NCBI GenBank assembly: GCA_046351215.1 | Contig: JAXLYX010000016.1 | Location: 1-64,000, forward strand | Reading direction: 5' to 3' | Source: JAXLYX01 sp046351215 | GTDB lineage: Bacteria; Myxococcota_A; Polyangia; Polyangiales; Houyiibacteriaceae | Length of the DNA stretch: 64,000 bases | In this document: in pieces, positions 54,207 to 62,861 of the stretch | Numbering within the stretch: the stretch's first letter is position 1 | Layout: every line of letters begins with the position of its first letter | Program-made: the position numbers and the translations under genes | The notes under the pieces: generated by a model | Database searches by the model: none | What the model was told of the DNA's origin: nothing | Seen by the model: the letters and a program-made list of their open reading frames with translations, nothing else

Positions 54207-57200
54207 GTGGTCAGCATCCCTGTCACGCGACGCGCGGTCGTGTCCGCGTGTCTTCTCCTCATCCTCGTCGGCTGCAGCGGCTCGGGCTCCTCGTCCTCGC
54301 ACGTCTCGAGCCGTGTCGGCGCGACCGGCGCGAAGCTCCAGGGACCGGGCGGCGTGACCGTCGACTTCCCGGCCGGAGCCGTGACGGCGGACGTGGAGGT
54401 CACCGTCACGAAGGTGCCGAGCGTCCGTCCGCCGCGCGGGACGGCGGCCGTCGCCGACCCCATCCAGCTCGATCCCTCGGGGGCGCGGTTCGATCGCCCG
54501 GTCGAGGTGACGATCCCCATCGACATGCGGCGCCTGCCCGCGGGCGCGAGCGTCGCCGACGTCGTGGTCGTCCGCTCCGAGAACGGGACCGACAACTACG
54601 TCCCGCTCCCGACCCGGCGCTCGGGCTCCGCCTCGGTGGCCGCCGTGACCGAGCACTTCTGCTTCGTGATCCCCGTCGTCGTCGTCCCCGACGACGGCGG
54701 CGGCGGCTCGCCCTTCGGTGCGTGCACCGACCGCGTCTGCGGCAGCGGCGAGACGTGCGACGCCTGTCCGATCGACTGCGGGCTCTGCCCGCCGCAGGGC
54801 GACGGCGGCATCACGGGCGGCTTCTGCGGGGACGCCCGGTGCAACGCCCAGTCGGAGGACTGTTCGAGCTGCGCCTACGACTGCGGCGAGTGCGGCAGCC
54901 AGCCGCCGCCCTCGAACGCCTGCTCCGTCGGCAACGGCGGCTGCGATCCGCGGGTCACCTGCAACAACTCGCCCACGGGCGCCGTCTGCGGCCCCTGTCC
55001 GAGCGGCTTCACCGGCACGGGCGACACCGCCTGCGTCGACGTCGACGAATGCGCGAACAACCTCGGCGGCTGCGATCCGGTCGCGGGCTGCGTGAACGCG
55101 CCCGGCAGCTTCCACTGCGGCGCCTGCCCCGCCGGCTACGTCGACACGAACGGCAACGGCACGCTCTGCACCCTCCTCTGCGGCAACGGCACGATCGACG
55201 TCGCGGCCGGCGAGGTCTGCGATCCCGGCTTCTCGGCGGGCACCGCCGTCCAGCAATGCCAGTGCCCCGCCCCGCTCGCCTGTCAGACGAGCAACTGCAC
55301 GACGGCCCCGCCGGGACAGTCGCTCTGCCAGAGCTGCAGCTGCACCCCGAGCGTGAACACGGCCTGGTTCGACGCCCAGTGCCAGAGCGATTGCAGCACG
55401 ATCCGAACGCTCTCGAACGTGAGCGGCATCGACTGCACCTTCACCTGCACCTCGACGCCGCGGGTCGACGACCCGGACCTCACGACGACCTTCGCGGACA
55501 CGAACTGCGACGGCTTCGACGGCACGATCACCGACACCGTCTTCGTCGCGACCGATGGTGACGACCAGAGCGGTCTCGGCACGATAGCGCTGCCCTACCG
55601 CACGATCGGCCAGGGCCTCGCGGTCGCGCAGATGAGCGGACGGCATCACGTCGCGGTGGCCGCGGGCGTGTACGACGAGACGGTCTCGCTCGCCGACGGC
55701 ATCGCGATCCACGGCGGCTACCAGCGCCAGGCGGACCAGTCGCTCCCGTGGACCCGTGCCGCCGCGGCGACGACCACCATCCGCAACATCGGCGCGAACA
55801 CCCCGGCGGACGGGCGCATCGAGACGTTGATCGCGCAGGGCCTCACGCAGAAGACGATCGTCGATCGCTTCTCGATCGTCGCCGGTGATCTCAACGTCGC
55901 ACCGCTCAATCCGAGCGTGAGCGTCTATGCGATCCGGGCGCTCGACAACACCGGCACGATGATGAGCGGCAGCCTCGAGCTCCACAACGTGAGCGCCATG
56001 GCGGGACGTGCCTCGGACGGCACGAACGGCAACACGGGCGCCGCGGGTCAGGGCGGTGGAACGGGCGCCGACGGGAACGCCGCCGTCTCGAGCACCGGGG
56101 CGACCGGCGGCACGGGCGGCTTCACGTACTGCACCGGCGATCCGCAGTCGGTGAACATCACCACGGGCGGTCAGGGCGGCACGGGTGGATCCGATGCGCT
56201 CCAGAGCTGCGGCGGCCTGACGGTGGGCACGGGCGGCTCCTCGCCCCCGAGCAACCCCGGCTGCCAGGGAGCCCAGGCGGGCATGCTCGCGGGCTGCGGC
56301 GTCGGGAGCAACACCGGTCAGAACGCGACCGTCTGTCCGGGTGCCCCGCCCCAGGGCACGCCGGGCTATGCCCAGCAGAACCCGGGCGCGGTCTTCTCCG
56401 ACCTCGGCACGTACTCCTGGCTCGCGCCCTACGGCGTGAACGGCGGGCGCGGCTACCACGGCGTCGGCGGACCCGGCGGCGGCGGTGGCGGACCCGGGGA
56501 TCCGAACGGCGCCACGATCGGCGGCGGCGGCGGCGGCGGTGGCGGTGGCGGTGGTGGCGGCTGCGGCGGCGACGGTGGTCAGGGCGGCGGGCCGGGCGGC
56601 TCGTCCTTCGGCATCTTCGTCGTGAACACCGCGTACCTCGTCTCGAACAATTCGACCTATGTCTCGGGCCCCGCCGGCAAGGGCGGAAGCGGCGGGCCAG
56701 GCGGCTTGGGCGGCGACGGCGGAATGGGCGGCATCGGCGGCGCCGGGTTCTCGACCACCGGTCCAGGCGCCATGGGCGGCGGCGGCGGTGCGGGCCAGCC
56801 GGGCGCGATGGGCGGTGGCGGCGGCGGCGGAGCCGGCGGCGTCTCGATCGCGCAGCTCGTCTGCCAATCGAGCACCTTCGGTCTCCTCGCCACCACGGGC
56901 ACGCCCGGCACGCCCGGCAGCGGAGGCGCGGCCGGCGCACCGAACGGACGCTTCGGCGTCATGGGCCAGGCGATGCCCTTCTTCGGCGCCTGCGGCTTCT
57001 CGGCTTCGTGCGGCGACGGCGTGCAGGAGGCATCCGAAGCCTGCGACGACGGGAACATCAACTCGAACGACGGTTGCACCAACACCTGCACGATCGAGGC
57101 GGGCTGGGTCTGCGACGTCCCGGGGCAGGCCTGCGGCCGATGCGGCAACAGCATGCTCGACACCGCAAGCCCGTGGTTCGAGACCTGCGACGACGGGAAC

Positions 57201-57290
57201 CCGTACGCGAACGATGGCTGCGACGCGAAATGCAAGATCGAGCCGGGCTACTCCTGCCCCGTCCTGGGGCAGGCCTGCATCCTGCAATGA
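54207..57290 (+). CDS. Modular Cys- and Gly-rich lipoprotein (ZU5-like, EGF-like, DUF4215 repeats)
   Basis: A 1027-aa predicted lipoprotein; GTG start is supported by GGAGG eight bases upstream, and the signal ends at a lipobox (LLILVGC). Domain order: ZU5-like (about 42-90, GAKLQGPGGVTVDFPAGAVT), Cys-rich knots including VDVDECANNLGGCDPVAGC (EGF-like Ca site) at about 270-320, a DUF1565-type beta-helix segment (TVFVATDGDDQSG...YRTIGQGLAVAQ, GVYDETVSLADGIAIHGGY), then a Gly-rich PGRS-like block (about 610-915) including a run of 14 Gly, and two DUF4215 repeats (CDDGNINSNDGCTNTC, CDDGNPYANDGCDAKC). Typical of large surface lipoproteins in Myxococcota; role unknown, adhesion is a guess. Confidence 0.8.
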   Translation: MVSIPVTRRAVVSACLLLILVGCSGSGSSSSHVSSRVGATGAKLQGPGGVTVDFPAGAVTADVEVTVTKVPSVRPPRGTAAVADPIQLDPSGARFDRPVEVTIPIDMRRLPAGASVADVVVVRSENGTDNYVPLPTRRSGSASVAAVTEHFCFVIPVVVVPDDGGGGSPFGACTDRVCGSGETCDACPIDCGLCPPQGDGGITGGFCGDARCNAQSEDCSSCAYDCGECGSQPPPSNACSVGNGGCDPRVTCNNSPTGAVCGPCPSGFTGTGDTACVDVDECANNLGGCDPVAGCVNAPGSFHCGACPAGYVDTNGNGTLCTLLCGNGTIDVAAGEVCDPGFSAGTAVQQCQCPAPLACQTSNCTTAPPGQSLCQSCSCTPSVNTAWFDAQCQSDCSTIRTLSNVSGIDCTFTCTSTPRVDDPDLTTTFADTNCDGFDGTITDTVFVATDGDDQSGLGTIALPYRTIGQGLAVAQMSGRHHVAVAAGVYDETVSLADGIAIHGGYQRQADQSLPWTRAAAATTTIRNIGANTPADGRIETLIAQGLTQKTIVDRFSIVAGDLNVAPLNPSVSVYAIRALDNTGTMMSGSLELHNVSAMAGRASDGTNGNTGAAGQGGGTGADGNAAVSSTGATGGTGGFTYCTGDPQSVNITTGGQGGTGGSDALQSCGGLTVGTGGSSPPSNPGCQGAQAGMLAGCGVGSNTGQNATVCPGAPPQGTPGYAQQNPGAVFSDLGTYSWLAPYGVNGGRGYHGVGGPGGGGGGPGDPNGATIGGGGGGGGGGGGGGCGGDGGQGGGPGGSSFGIFVVNTAYLVSNNSTYVSGPAGKGGSGGPGGLGGDGGMGGIGGAGFSTTGPGAMGGGGGAGQPGAMGGGGGGGAGGVSIAQLVCQSSTFGLLATTGTPGTPGSGGAAGAPNGRFGVMGQAMPFFGACGFSASCGDGVQEASEACDDGNINSNDGCTNTCTIEAGWVCDVPGQACGRCGNSMLDTASPWFETCDDGNPYANDGCDAKCKIEPGYSCPVLGQACILQ
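56509..56583. repeat. GGC/GGT microsatellite encoding poly-Gly
   Basis: An imperfect tandem GGCGGC/GGTGGC run within the PGRS-like block, a candidate for copy-number changes. Confidence 0.6.
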
Positions 57291-57332
57291 GCCGGGAAAC
57301 GGCCCTGGCTGGGCCCAGGACGGCGGATCGGC

Positions 57333-57340
57333 TATAGATT
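57333..57340 (+). promoter_or_regulatory. -10-like TATAGATT of alaA
   Basis: TATAGA/TAGATT ends 7 nt before the ATG at 57348. No ribosome site. Confidence 0.45.
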
Positions 57341-57347
57341 CGCCGTC

Positions 57348-58580
57348 ATGAGCACTCCCACGGCCGTCCCCACTCCCCGTCATCTCGCGAAGGTCCGCTA
57401 CGAAATCCGGGGTCCGCTGGCTCGTCGCGCCGGAGAGCTCGAGCGTCAGGGCTACGAGATCGTGAAGCTGAACATCGGCAATCCGGCCGCGTTCGGCTTC
57501 CGCACGCCCGAGACCATGCGTCTCGCCCTGATCGAGAACCTCGGCGCGGCCGAGGGCTATTCGCATCAGAAGGGCATCTTCCCCGCGCGCGAAGCCGTGG
57601 TGATGGAGACCCAGAACAAGGGCATCCCCGGCGTCACCGCCGAGGACGTCTTCATGGGGAACGGCGTCTCCGAGCTGATCCTCATGTGCATGGAGGCGCT
57701 GCTCGAGCCGGGCGACGAGGTCCTGCTCCCCGCCCCCGACTACCCGCTCTGGACCGCCTCGGTCGTGATCACGGGCGCGAAGCCCGTCTACTACCAGTGC
57801 CGCGAGGAGAACGGCTTCGTCCCCGATCCGGACGAGGTCGAGAAGCTCGTCACCGAGAAGACGCGCGCCCTCGTCCTGATCAATCCGAACAACCCGACCG
57901 GCGCCGTCTATCCCGAGGACGTGGTGAAGCGCCTCGTGCGCATCGCGGAGGACAAGAAGATCGTCCTCTTCTCGGACGAGATCTACGACCGCGTGCTCTA
58001 CGACGGCGCGCAGCATTTCCCCGTCGCGAAGTACTGCCAGGGCACGCTCTGCGCGACCTTCGGCGGCCTCTCGAAGGTCTACCGCGCCTGCGGTCTACGC
58101 ACGGGCTGGGTCTTCTTCAGCGGCAAGAAGGCGCACGCACAGCGCTACTTCGACACGCTCGAGATGCTCGCCTCGCTGCGCCTCTGCTCGAACGTCCCCG
58201 GCCAGTGGGCCGTGCAGACGGCGCTCGGCGGTGTGCAGAGCATCTACGACCTCACCGCGCCCGACGGTCGCCTCGGCCGCCAGCGTGCCGCGATCCTGAA
58301 GGGCATCGCGAAGTCGAAGTACCTCCACGTGGTCGCTCCGAAGGGCGCGATGTACGCCTTCGTCGGCGTGAAGACGGAGAAGCTCCCGGCCTTCGACGAC
58401 CACAAGTTCGCGATGGCGTTGCTCGAGAAGAAGCACGTGCTGGTCGTCCCCGGCTCGAGCTTCAACGTCGACTACCACGACCACTTCCGCGTCACGCTCC
58501 TGCCGGACGAGGACACGCTCCACGAGGTCTTCGGGCGCATCGAGACGCTGCTCGACGAGTGGGCGCGCGGCGAGGTCTGA
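57348..58580 (+). CDS. alaA: Alanine aminotransferase-like class I/II PLP enzyme
   Basis: A 410-aa PLP enzyme. Motifs: NIGNPAAFGFRTPE, GYSHQKGIFPAREAV, GNGVSELILMCMEALL, PNNPTGAVYPEDVV, LFSDEIYDRVLYDG, and FGGLSKVYRACGLRTGW with the Schiff-base Lys. This set is characteristic of the AlaA group (glutamate-pyruvate transaminases). It interconverts alanine and pyruvate with glutamate and 2-oxoglutarate; some homologues prefer other amino acids. ATG at 57348. Ends at a strong hairpin. Confidence 0.92.
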   Translation: MSTPTAVPTPRHLAKVRYEIRGPLARRAGELERQGYEIVKLNIGNPAAFGFRTPETMRLALIENLGAAEGYSHQKGIFPAREAVVMETQNKGIPGVTAEDVFMGNGVSELILMCMEALLEPGDEVLLPAPDYPLWTASVVITGAKPVYYQCREENGFVPDPDEVEKLVTEKTRALVLINPNNPTGAVYPEDVVKRLVRIAEDKKIVLFSDEIYDRVLYDGAQHFPVAKYCQGTLCATFGGLSKVYRACGLRTGWVFFSGKKAHAQRYFDTLEMLASLRLCSNVPGQWAVQTALGGVQSIYDLTAPDGRLGRQRAAILKGIAKSKYLHVVAPKGAMYAFVGVKTEKLPAFDDHKFAMALLEKKHVLVVPGSSFNVDYHDHFRVTLLPDEDTLHEVFGRIETLLDEWARGEV

Positions 58581-58591
58581 GGGCCTGGGGC

Positions 58592-58622
58592 GGGCGCTCG
58601 GGGCTTCAAGCCGCGAGCGCCC
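58592..58622. terminator. Bidirectional terminator between alaA and the MerR gene
   Basis: GGGCGCTCG (58592-58600) and CGAGCGCCC (58614-58622) form a perfect 9-bp stem whose loop contains a further GGC/GCC pair. It separates convergent alaA and the MerR gene. No U-run in either direction; likely terminator for both. Confidence 0.6.
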
Positions 58623-59015
58623 TCAGCGCCTCTTCGCCGCCCGCTTCCCGGCCCCGCTCGGAGCCGGGCCGAGCCCGAGCGCGCACACGTCGCGCAGGCG
58701 TGTCTCGAGCAGGCCGCGGAGCGCCTGCAGGTCCTCGAGCTGGCGATCGATGTCCGCGAGCTTGCGCGTGAGCAGCGCTTCGACCTCGGCCGCGGACAAG
58801 CCCCCCGAGAGCCCACGCAGGACGGCGCCGATCTCCGAGAGCGAGAAGCCGAGCCGCTGCGCCTGCCGGATCAACGCGACGAGGGTCCGGGCTTCTTCGG
58901 GGAACTCCCGGTAGCCGTTCCGGCCTCGCGTCGCACGGAGGAGGCCCATCGACTCGTAGAGCCGGATGGTGTCCCCGCTGACCCCGGCGCTCTTCGCGAG
59001 CTCGCCGACCCTCAT
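58623..59015 (-). CDS. MerR-family transcriptional regulator
   Basis: A 130-aa regulator. The DNA-binding part is RVGELAKSAGVSGDTIRLYESMGLL, a winged helix-turn-helix, followed by RGRNGYREFPEEARTLVALIRQAQRLGFSLSEIG and a long dimer helix (KLADIDRQLEDLQALRGLLETRL). Only one Cys lies in the C-terminal part, so no obvious metal or redox site of MerR, CueR or SoxR type; an organic ligand is more likely. ATG at 59015. Divergent from the membrane-protein/MAPEG pair, and both starts flank the palindromic operator at 59024-59045. Confidence 0.9.
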   Translation of the reverse strand: MRVGELAKSAGVSGDTIRLYESMGLLRATRGRNGYREFPEEARTLVALIRQAQRLGFSLSEIGAVLRGLSGGLSAAEVEALLTRKLADIDRQLEDLQALRGLLETRLRDVCALGLGPAPSGAGKRAAKRR

Positions 59016-59020
59016 GCGCC

Positions 59021-59052
59021 TTGACCTTGGACCATGGTCCAAGGTGCATACC
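59021..59052 (+). promoter_or_regulatory. MerR-type operator/promoter
   Basis: A perfect 22-bp palindrome (59024-59045; its core is CTTGGACCATGGTCCAAG) overlaps TTGACC (59021-59026) and a weak -10 about 19 bp further (GCATAC, 59046-59051). A long spacer with an inverted repeat is the classic MerR-family arrangement. It would control the genes at 59081-59937. Confidence 0.7.
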
Positions 59053-59080
59053 ACGTGCGTCCCCCGAAAAGGAGCCGCAC

Positions 59081-59512
59081 ATGCTCGAGAGAGAAAGCTT
59101 CCACCGCATCTATCGGGCCTCCGCCTGGTACGACCTCTGGGTCTCGACGCCCTTCGCCCTCGCCCCCGTCGTGGCCCTCGTCTGGCCGCTCTTCGACCTC
59201 CTGCAGCAACGGATGACGGGCCGACCACTGCCTCCCCTCGACCCGCACGGAATGCTCTTCGCCAACTTCTTCGGCTCGGTCGTGCTGGTCTGGTCCCTCG
59301 TCCGGCTCCGCTACGACGACCCTCGCCTCGCGCGCTTCGATGCGGTGGGCCGGGTGCTCTTCACGATCGCGATGCTGCGCGCGCTCGCGTACGGTGCCAT
59401 GCCGCTCCTCTACGGCTTCGTCGTCGTCGAGGCGGTCTTCGGCCTGCTCCAGCTCGCGCCCGTCCGAGGGAGCGCGTGGTCGGAAGGACCCATCACGGAA
59501 GCCGCACGATGA
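59081..59512 (+). CDS. Unknown 143-aa membrane protein
   Basis: Four predicted membrane helices (FALAPVVALVWPLFDLL, GMLFANFFGSVVLVWSLVRL, VGRVLFTIAMLRALAYG, LLYGFVVVEAVFGLLQL), with a short polar end. Not recognised. AGGAG lies eight bases before the ATG at 59081, a good ribosome site. The gene overlaps the MAPEG gene by four bases (ATGA) and lies behind the MerR-type promoter, so it is likely induced by the same signal. Confidence 0.75.
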   Translation: MLERESFHRIYRASAWYDLWVSTPFALAPVVALVWPLFDLLQQRMTGRPLPPLDPHGMLFANFFGSVVLVWSLVRLRYDDPRLARFDAVGRVLFTIAMLRALAYGAMPLLYGFVVVEAVFGLLQLAPVRGSAWSEGPITEAAR

Positions 59513-59937
59513 ACATGCCTGCACTCCCCATGCTCCGACCCGTCGTCGCGCTCGTGCTCTGGACCTTCTTCATGTGGTCCTGGATGTATGCGACGCGCAT
59601 CCCCGCCATCCGGCGCGCGCGGATGGAGCTCGATCCCCTGCGGCCTCGCGGCGAACAGATGGCCGAGCTCCCGGCGCAGGTGCGTTGGAAGGCCGACAAC
59701 TACAACCACCTCTTCGAGATGCCGACGCTCTTCTACGCCGTCGCGCTCACCCTGGCCTGCCTCGGCGTCGAGAGCCCGCTCGAGGTCGCGTTGGCCTGGA
59801 CCTACGTCGGGCTCCGCGTCGTCCACAGCCTCGTGCAGGCCACCTGGAACCGCATCGAGGCGCGCTTCGCCGTCTTCGCCCTCTCGTCCCTGGTGTTGTT
59901 CGCGCTGGCGATCCGTGCGGTGCTCCTCGTCTTCTGA
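59509..59937 (+). CDS. MAPEG-family membrane protein
   Basis: A 142-aa inner-membrane protein with four hydrophobic helices and the MAPEG signature NYNHLFEMPTLFYAVALTLA, in which the H/E/P pattern is typical of the family (N-H-x-x-E-x-P). MAPEG enzymes include glutathione- and peroxide-linked membrane enzymes. Behind the MerR-type promoter, so possibly part of a stress or xenobiotic response. ATG overlaps the upstream gene. Exact substrate unknown. Confidence 0.88.
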   Translation: MNMPALPMLRPVVALVLWTFFMWSWMYATRIPAIRRARMELDPLRPRGEQMAELPAQVRWKADNYNHLFEMPTLFYAVALTLACLGVESPLEVALAWTYVGLRVVHSLVQATWNRIEARFAVFALSSLVLFALAIRAVLLVF

Positions 59938-59940
59938 CCC

Positions 59941-60192
59941 TCACCCCGGATCGAACCGATCCCGCACGATCGACGCCACGACGAAGAGCCCCGTGATGCC
60001 GAAGCAGACCCAGGCGATCTCGATCGGGAGGGCGCCGTGCGGGAGCAGGAAGGTCTCTCCCGCCCATTCGAGCCCGAAGAAGAGGGCGAAGTAGGCGAGC
60101 AGCTTCCACGGCTTCTTCGAGGCCTGGAAGCGGAACGCGAAGATCGCCGTCAGCGCCGAGGCGATCGACATCGAGATGAGGAACGCGGTCAA
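59941..60192 (-). CDS. Unknown 83-aa two- to three-helix membrane protein
   Basis: Short hydrophobic protein: TAFLISMSIASALTAIFAF, KLLAYFALFFGLEWAGETFL and PIEIAWVCFGITGLFVVASI as three likely helices, with a basic loop (RFQASKKPWK). Not recognised. The TTG start at 60192 is preceded by TAGGCT, 9 nt away, and lies between two convergent/divergent genes. Its codon use is as GC-rich as the neighbours. Confidence 0.6.
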   Translation of the reverse strand: MTAFLISMSIASALTAIFAFRFQASKKPWKLLAYFALFFGLEWAGETFLLPHGALPIEIAWVCFGITGLFVVASIVRDRFDPG

Positions 60193-60201
60193 GACGCGGG
60201 G

Positions 60202-60207
60202 AGCCTA
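60202..60207 (-). promoter_or_regulatory. -10-like TAGGCT before the small membrane gene
   Basis: Minus-strand TAGGCT ends 9 nt before the TTG at 60192. Confidence 0.35.
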
Positions 60208-60217
60208 GCGGACTCCG

Positions 60218-61669
60218 TCAGCCCGCGCCCTGTGCCGCGTTCGCGTCGGAGGTTCCGGCCGCGTCCGCGAGCCGCTCGAGCTCCGAGAGCGCGTCGCGCG
60301 CGTAGACCGCGAGGCGCTGGAGATGCGGCACCGAGTCGCGATCGCCCGTGAACCCGAAGTTCAGGGTGTCCGCGTAGGTCACGACCGTGATGTTGAGCCC
60401 GTAGCCCTGGAACGGGATCGAGAGCGGGTAGTACGCATCGAGGCGGTAGCCGCGGAAGTGCAGCTTCTCGCGAGGTCCGGGCACGTTCGAGATCACGACG
60501 TTGAACGCCGGCCGCACGCGACCCGCCGCACCCGGCGGCGCCGAGAAGAGGATCGGAAGGATCAACATGCTCGAGTACTGCAGGATCGCCGCCTGCGAGA
60601 GACCGCGCAGCTGATCCTTGGCGCGATTCGTCGAGGTCACGATCGCGCGGAAGCGCTCGAGCGGATCGTCGAGATGGGTCGCGAGCGAGGCGAGGACGGC
60701 GCCGACCGCGTTGCCACCGCCCGGATCGTCCTTCGGCCGGATGTTCACGGGGAGCATCGAGGTCATCGGCTCGTACGGGAGCGCATCGAGCTCGAGGAGC
60801 AGGCGACGGATGGCGCTCGCGCAGATCGCGAGCACGACGTCGTTCATCGTCCCGCCGAGGGCCTTCGCGACCCGACGCAGACGCTCGGTCTCGAATTGCT
60901 GCGTGGCGAAGCGGCGGTTCCGGCTGATCGGTCCGTTGAGGATCGAGCGCGGCGCGTCGAGCGGCGCGACGAGATCCTTGTCGCCCGACCGCGTGGCCCT
61001 CACCACGGCCGAGATGGCGCGCGCCGCGGCGCCGGTCGCCGTGAGCGCGGACGAGAGCTCCTCGCGGAGCCTCTCGAGGATCGCGTCGACCGTCGGCGGA
61101 CCCTCGTTGCCGCTGACCTCCGTGCTCGTGCGCGGGGAGGGCCCTTCGCGGAGGAAGAACATCGGCGTGTCGCGCTCGTCCGGATTCGTCGTGAAGCTGC
61201 GTGCGAGGAGCTTCATGCCCGTGTAGCCGTCGACGAGCGAGTGGTGGACCTTGAAGTAGATCGCGATCCGCCCGTTCGGGAGACCCTCGATGAAGTGGAC
61301 CTCCCAGGGCGGACGGTGGAAGTCGATGCTGTGGCTGTGCAGACGCGAGACGAGCACGCCGAGCTCGCGCTCGCCGCCCGGCGTCGGGAGCGCCGAGCGA
61401 CGCACGTGGTACTCGACGTCGAAGCGCGGATCCTCGACCCACGACTGGAGCGGGTTCGAGAGGATCTCCGGGAAGCGGAGCTTCAGGTTCCAGGGGGCCC
61501 GGACCTTCGTCTCCCGCTTGATCTCCTCCATCAGCTCGTAGAGGAACTCCGGCTTGGCGTCGGGCGGCGGCGTGAGCTGCATGAGGGCGCCGACGTGCAT
61601 CATCGACTCGCGCGTCTCGGCGGCGAGGAAGGCGAGGTCGAGCGGAGAGAGGCGTTTCTTCACGGACAC
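60218..61669 (-). CDS. Wax ester synthase/diacylglycerol acyltransferase (WS/DGAT)
   Basis: A 483-aa acyltransferase. The catalytic HHxxxDG motif is HHSLVDG (about 136-142). Other family signs: RLSPLDLAFLAAET start, PPWEVHFIEGL, TMNDVVLAICASAIRRLLLELD, VNIRPKDDPGGGNAVGA and NVVISNVPGP near the end. WS/DGAT enzymes condense acyl-CoA with diacylglycerol or fatty alcohol to store lipid. GTG 61669 is preferred over 61717 because AGGA lies before it. Typical of lipid-storing and myxobacterial species. Stands alone on the minus strand. Confidence 0.93.
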   Translation of the reverse strand: MSVKKRLSPLDLAFLAAETRESMMHVGALMQLTPPPDAKPEFLYELMEEIKRETKVRAPWNLKLRFPEILSNPLQSWVEDPRFDVEYHVRRSALPTPGGERELGVLVSRLHSHSIDFHRPPWEVHFIEGLPNGRIAIYFKVHHSLVDGYTGMKLLARSFTTNPDERDTPMFFLREGPSPRTSTEVSGNEGPPTVDAILERLREELSSALTATGAAARAISAVVRATRSGDKDLVAPLDAPRSILNGPISRNRRFATQQFETERLRRVAKALGGTMNDVVLAICASAIRRLLLELDALPYEPMTSMLPVNIRPKDDPGGGNAVGAVLASLATHLDDPLERFRAIVTSTNRAKDQLRGLSQAAILQYSSMLILPILFSAPPGAAGRVRPAFNVVISNVPGPREKLHFRGYRLDAYYPLSIPFQGYGLNITVVTYADTLNFGFTGDRDSVPHLQRLAVYARDALSELERLADAAGTSDANAAQGAG

Positions 61670-61750
61670 CCGCCGATCCTGAGGCGCGGCGCGTCGGGGA
61701 GTCAATAGGCGGGGCACGCCAAAGGAGGGAATCGACGCCCGGGCATCCGC

Positions 61751-62860
61751 CTAGGCCCCGACGCGCGCGACCTCGCCGGCCGAGACCCGGAAATCCGTGC
61801 GCCCCTCGTCGATGAGGATGAACTCCGGATGGGTCGTCGTGAGGAAGACCTGGCCTCCCATCCGCGAGAGCATCCCGAAGAAGCGCCGGTTCCGGGAGCG
61901 GTCGAGCTCGCTCGAGACGTCGTCGAGCAAGAGGACGGGCACGAAGCCCGTCCGCGCGGTCAGCACGTCGAGCTCGGCGACCTTCAGCGCGAGGACCATG
62001 GCGCGGTGCTGCCCCTGCGAGGCGTGGTGGCGCGCGGCGACCTTCCGCACCTCGAGCGCGAGGTCGTCCCCGTGGGGGCCCTCGGCCGTGAACCCGCGCG
62101 CGCGGTCCTTCTCGTAGCTCGCCTCGAGCGCCTCGCGGATCGCCTCGGCGTCGGGGGGCACCCTCGGCCGGTAGCGGACCGAGAGGGGAACCTCGTCCCC
62201 GATGACCTCGCCGAAGGCCCGCTCGACCCGTGGCGCGAGGTCCCTCACGAGCTCGTCCCGGCACCGCCCGAGGACGGCCCCGCTCTGCGAGAGCAGGGCG
62301 TCGAAGGCCGTGATCGACCGGCGGTCGACGTCCTCCTGCTTCAGGAGCCGATTGCGGCTCCGGAGCGCCTTCTCGTAGGCCGCGAGGGTCGAGGCGTAGG
62401 TCGGGTCCATCTGCTCGAGGATCCGGTCCAGGAAGGCCCTCCTGGCGTCCGCACCGCCCGAGGCGAGCTCGAGGTCGCCGGGATGGAAGAGGACGACGTG
62501 CACCGCCCCGTGCCAGGCCGCGATGGACCGGGGCCGCTTGCCGTCGAGGACGACCCGCCGCGGCCCGGTCCGCGAGAGACCGACCTCGAAGACCCGGGGG
62601 AACGCGCCCCCCGTCATCCTCGCCTTGAGCACGGCCGAGCCCTCGCCGAGCTGGATCAGGTCGTCGGTCCGGGCGCCGCGGAAGCTCCGCAGCGCTCCGA
62701 GGTAGTGGATGGCCTCGAGCAGGCTCGACTTCCCGGCGCCGTTGTCCCCGTGGAGGACGTTGAACTGCGTGCCTGGGACGAGATCGAGCGTCCGCAGGTT
62801 GCGGAACCCGCGGACGAAGAGTCGCTCGACCCGCTGCGGCTCGGCCGCCGGGACGGGCAT
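61751..62860 (-). CDS. recF: DNA replication/repair ATPase RecF
   Basis: An SMC-like ATPase that loads RecA at gaps. The 369-aa protein has VERLFVRGFRNLRTLDL, Walker A GDNGAGKSS (40-48 region), LFHPGDLELASGGADARRAFLDRILEQ, SQGQHRAMVLALKVAEL (ABC signature) and VLLLDDVSSELDRSRN (Walker B). All hallmark RecF stretches. It begins 1 bp after the dnaN stop on the same strand, the usual dnaA-dnaN-recF order, so dnaA should lie just beyond the window. A normal member of the family. Confidence 0.95.
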   Translation of the reverse strand: MPVPAAEPQRVERLFVRGFRNLRTLDLVPGTQFNVLHGDNGAGKSSLLEAIHYLGALRSFRGARTDDLIQLGEGSAVLKARMTGGAFPRVFEVGLSRTGPRRVVLDGKRPRSIAAWHGAVHVVLFHPGDLELASGGADARRAFLDRILEQMDPTYASTLAAYEKALRSRNRLLKQEDVDRRSITAFDALLSQSGAVLGRCRDELVRDLAPRVERAFGEVIGDEVPLSVRYRPRVPPDAEAIREALEASYEKDRARGFTAEGPHGDDLALEVRKVAARHHASQGQHRAMVLALKVAELDVLTARTGFVPVLLLDDVSSELDRSRNRRFFGMLSRMGGQVFLTTTHPEFILIDEGRTDFRVSAGEVARVGA

Positions 62861-62861
62861 C

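Noticed and set aside
56509..56583. Possible regulatory or structural repeat
   Set aside because: It lies inside the coding frame of the Gly-rich lipoprotein and encodes poly-Gly; a coding microsatellite explains it.
52032..58016. Nearly 2000-codon open frame on the minus strand, opposite the SctN-type ATPase, the 663-aa gene and the Gly-rich lipoprotein
   Set aside because: Composition is the low-complexity Arg/Ala/Asp/His mix that results from reading high-GC genes in the wrong frame, and the opposite strand holds clear domain-bearing genes.
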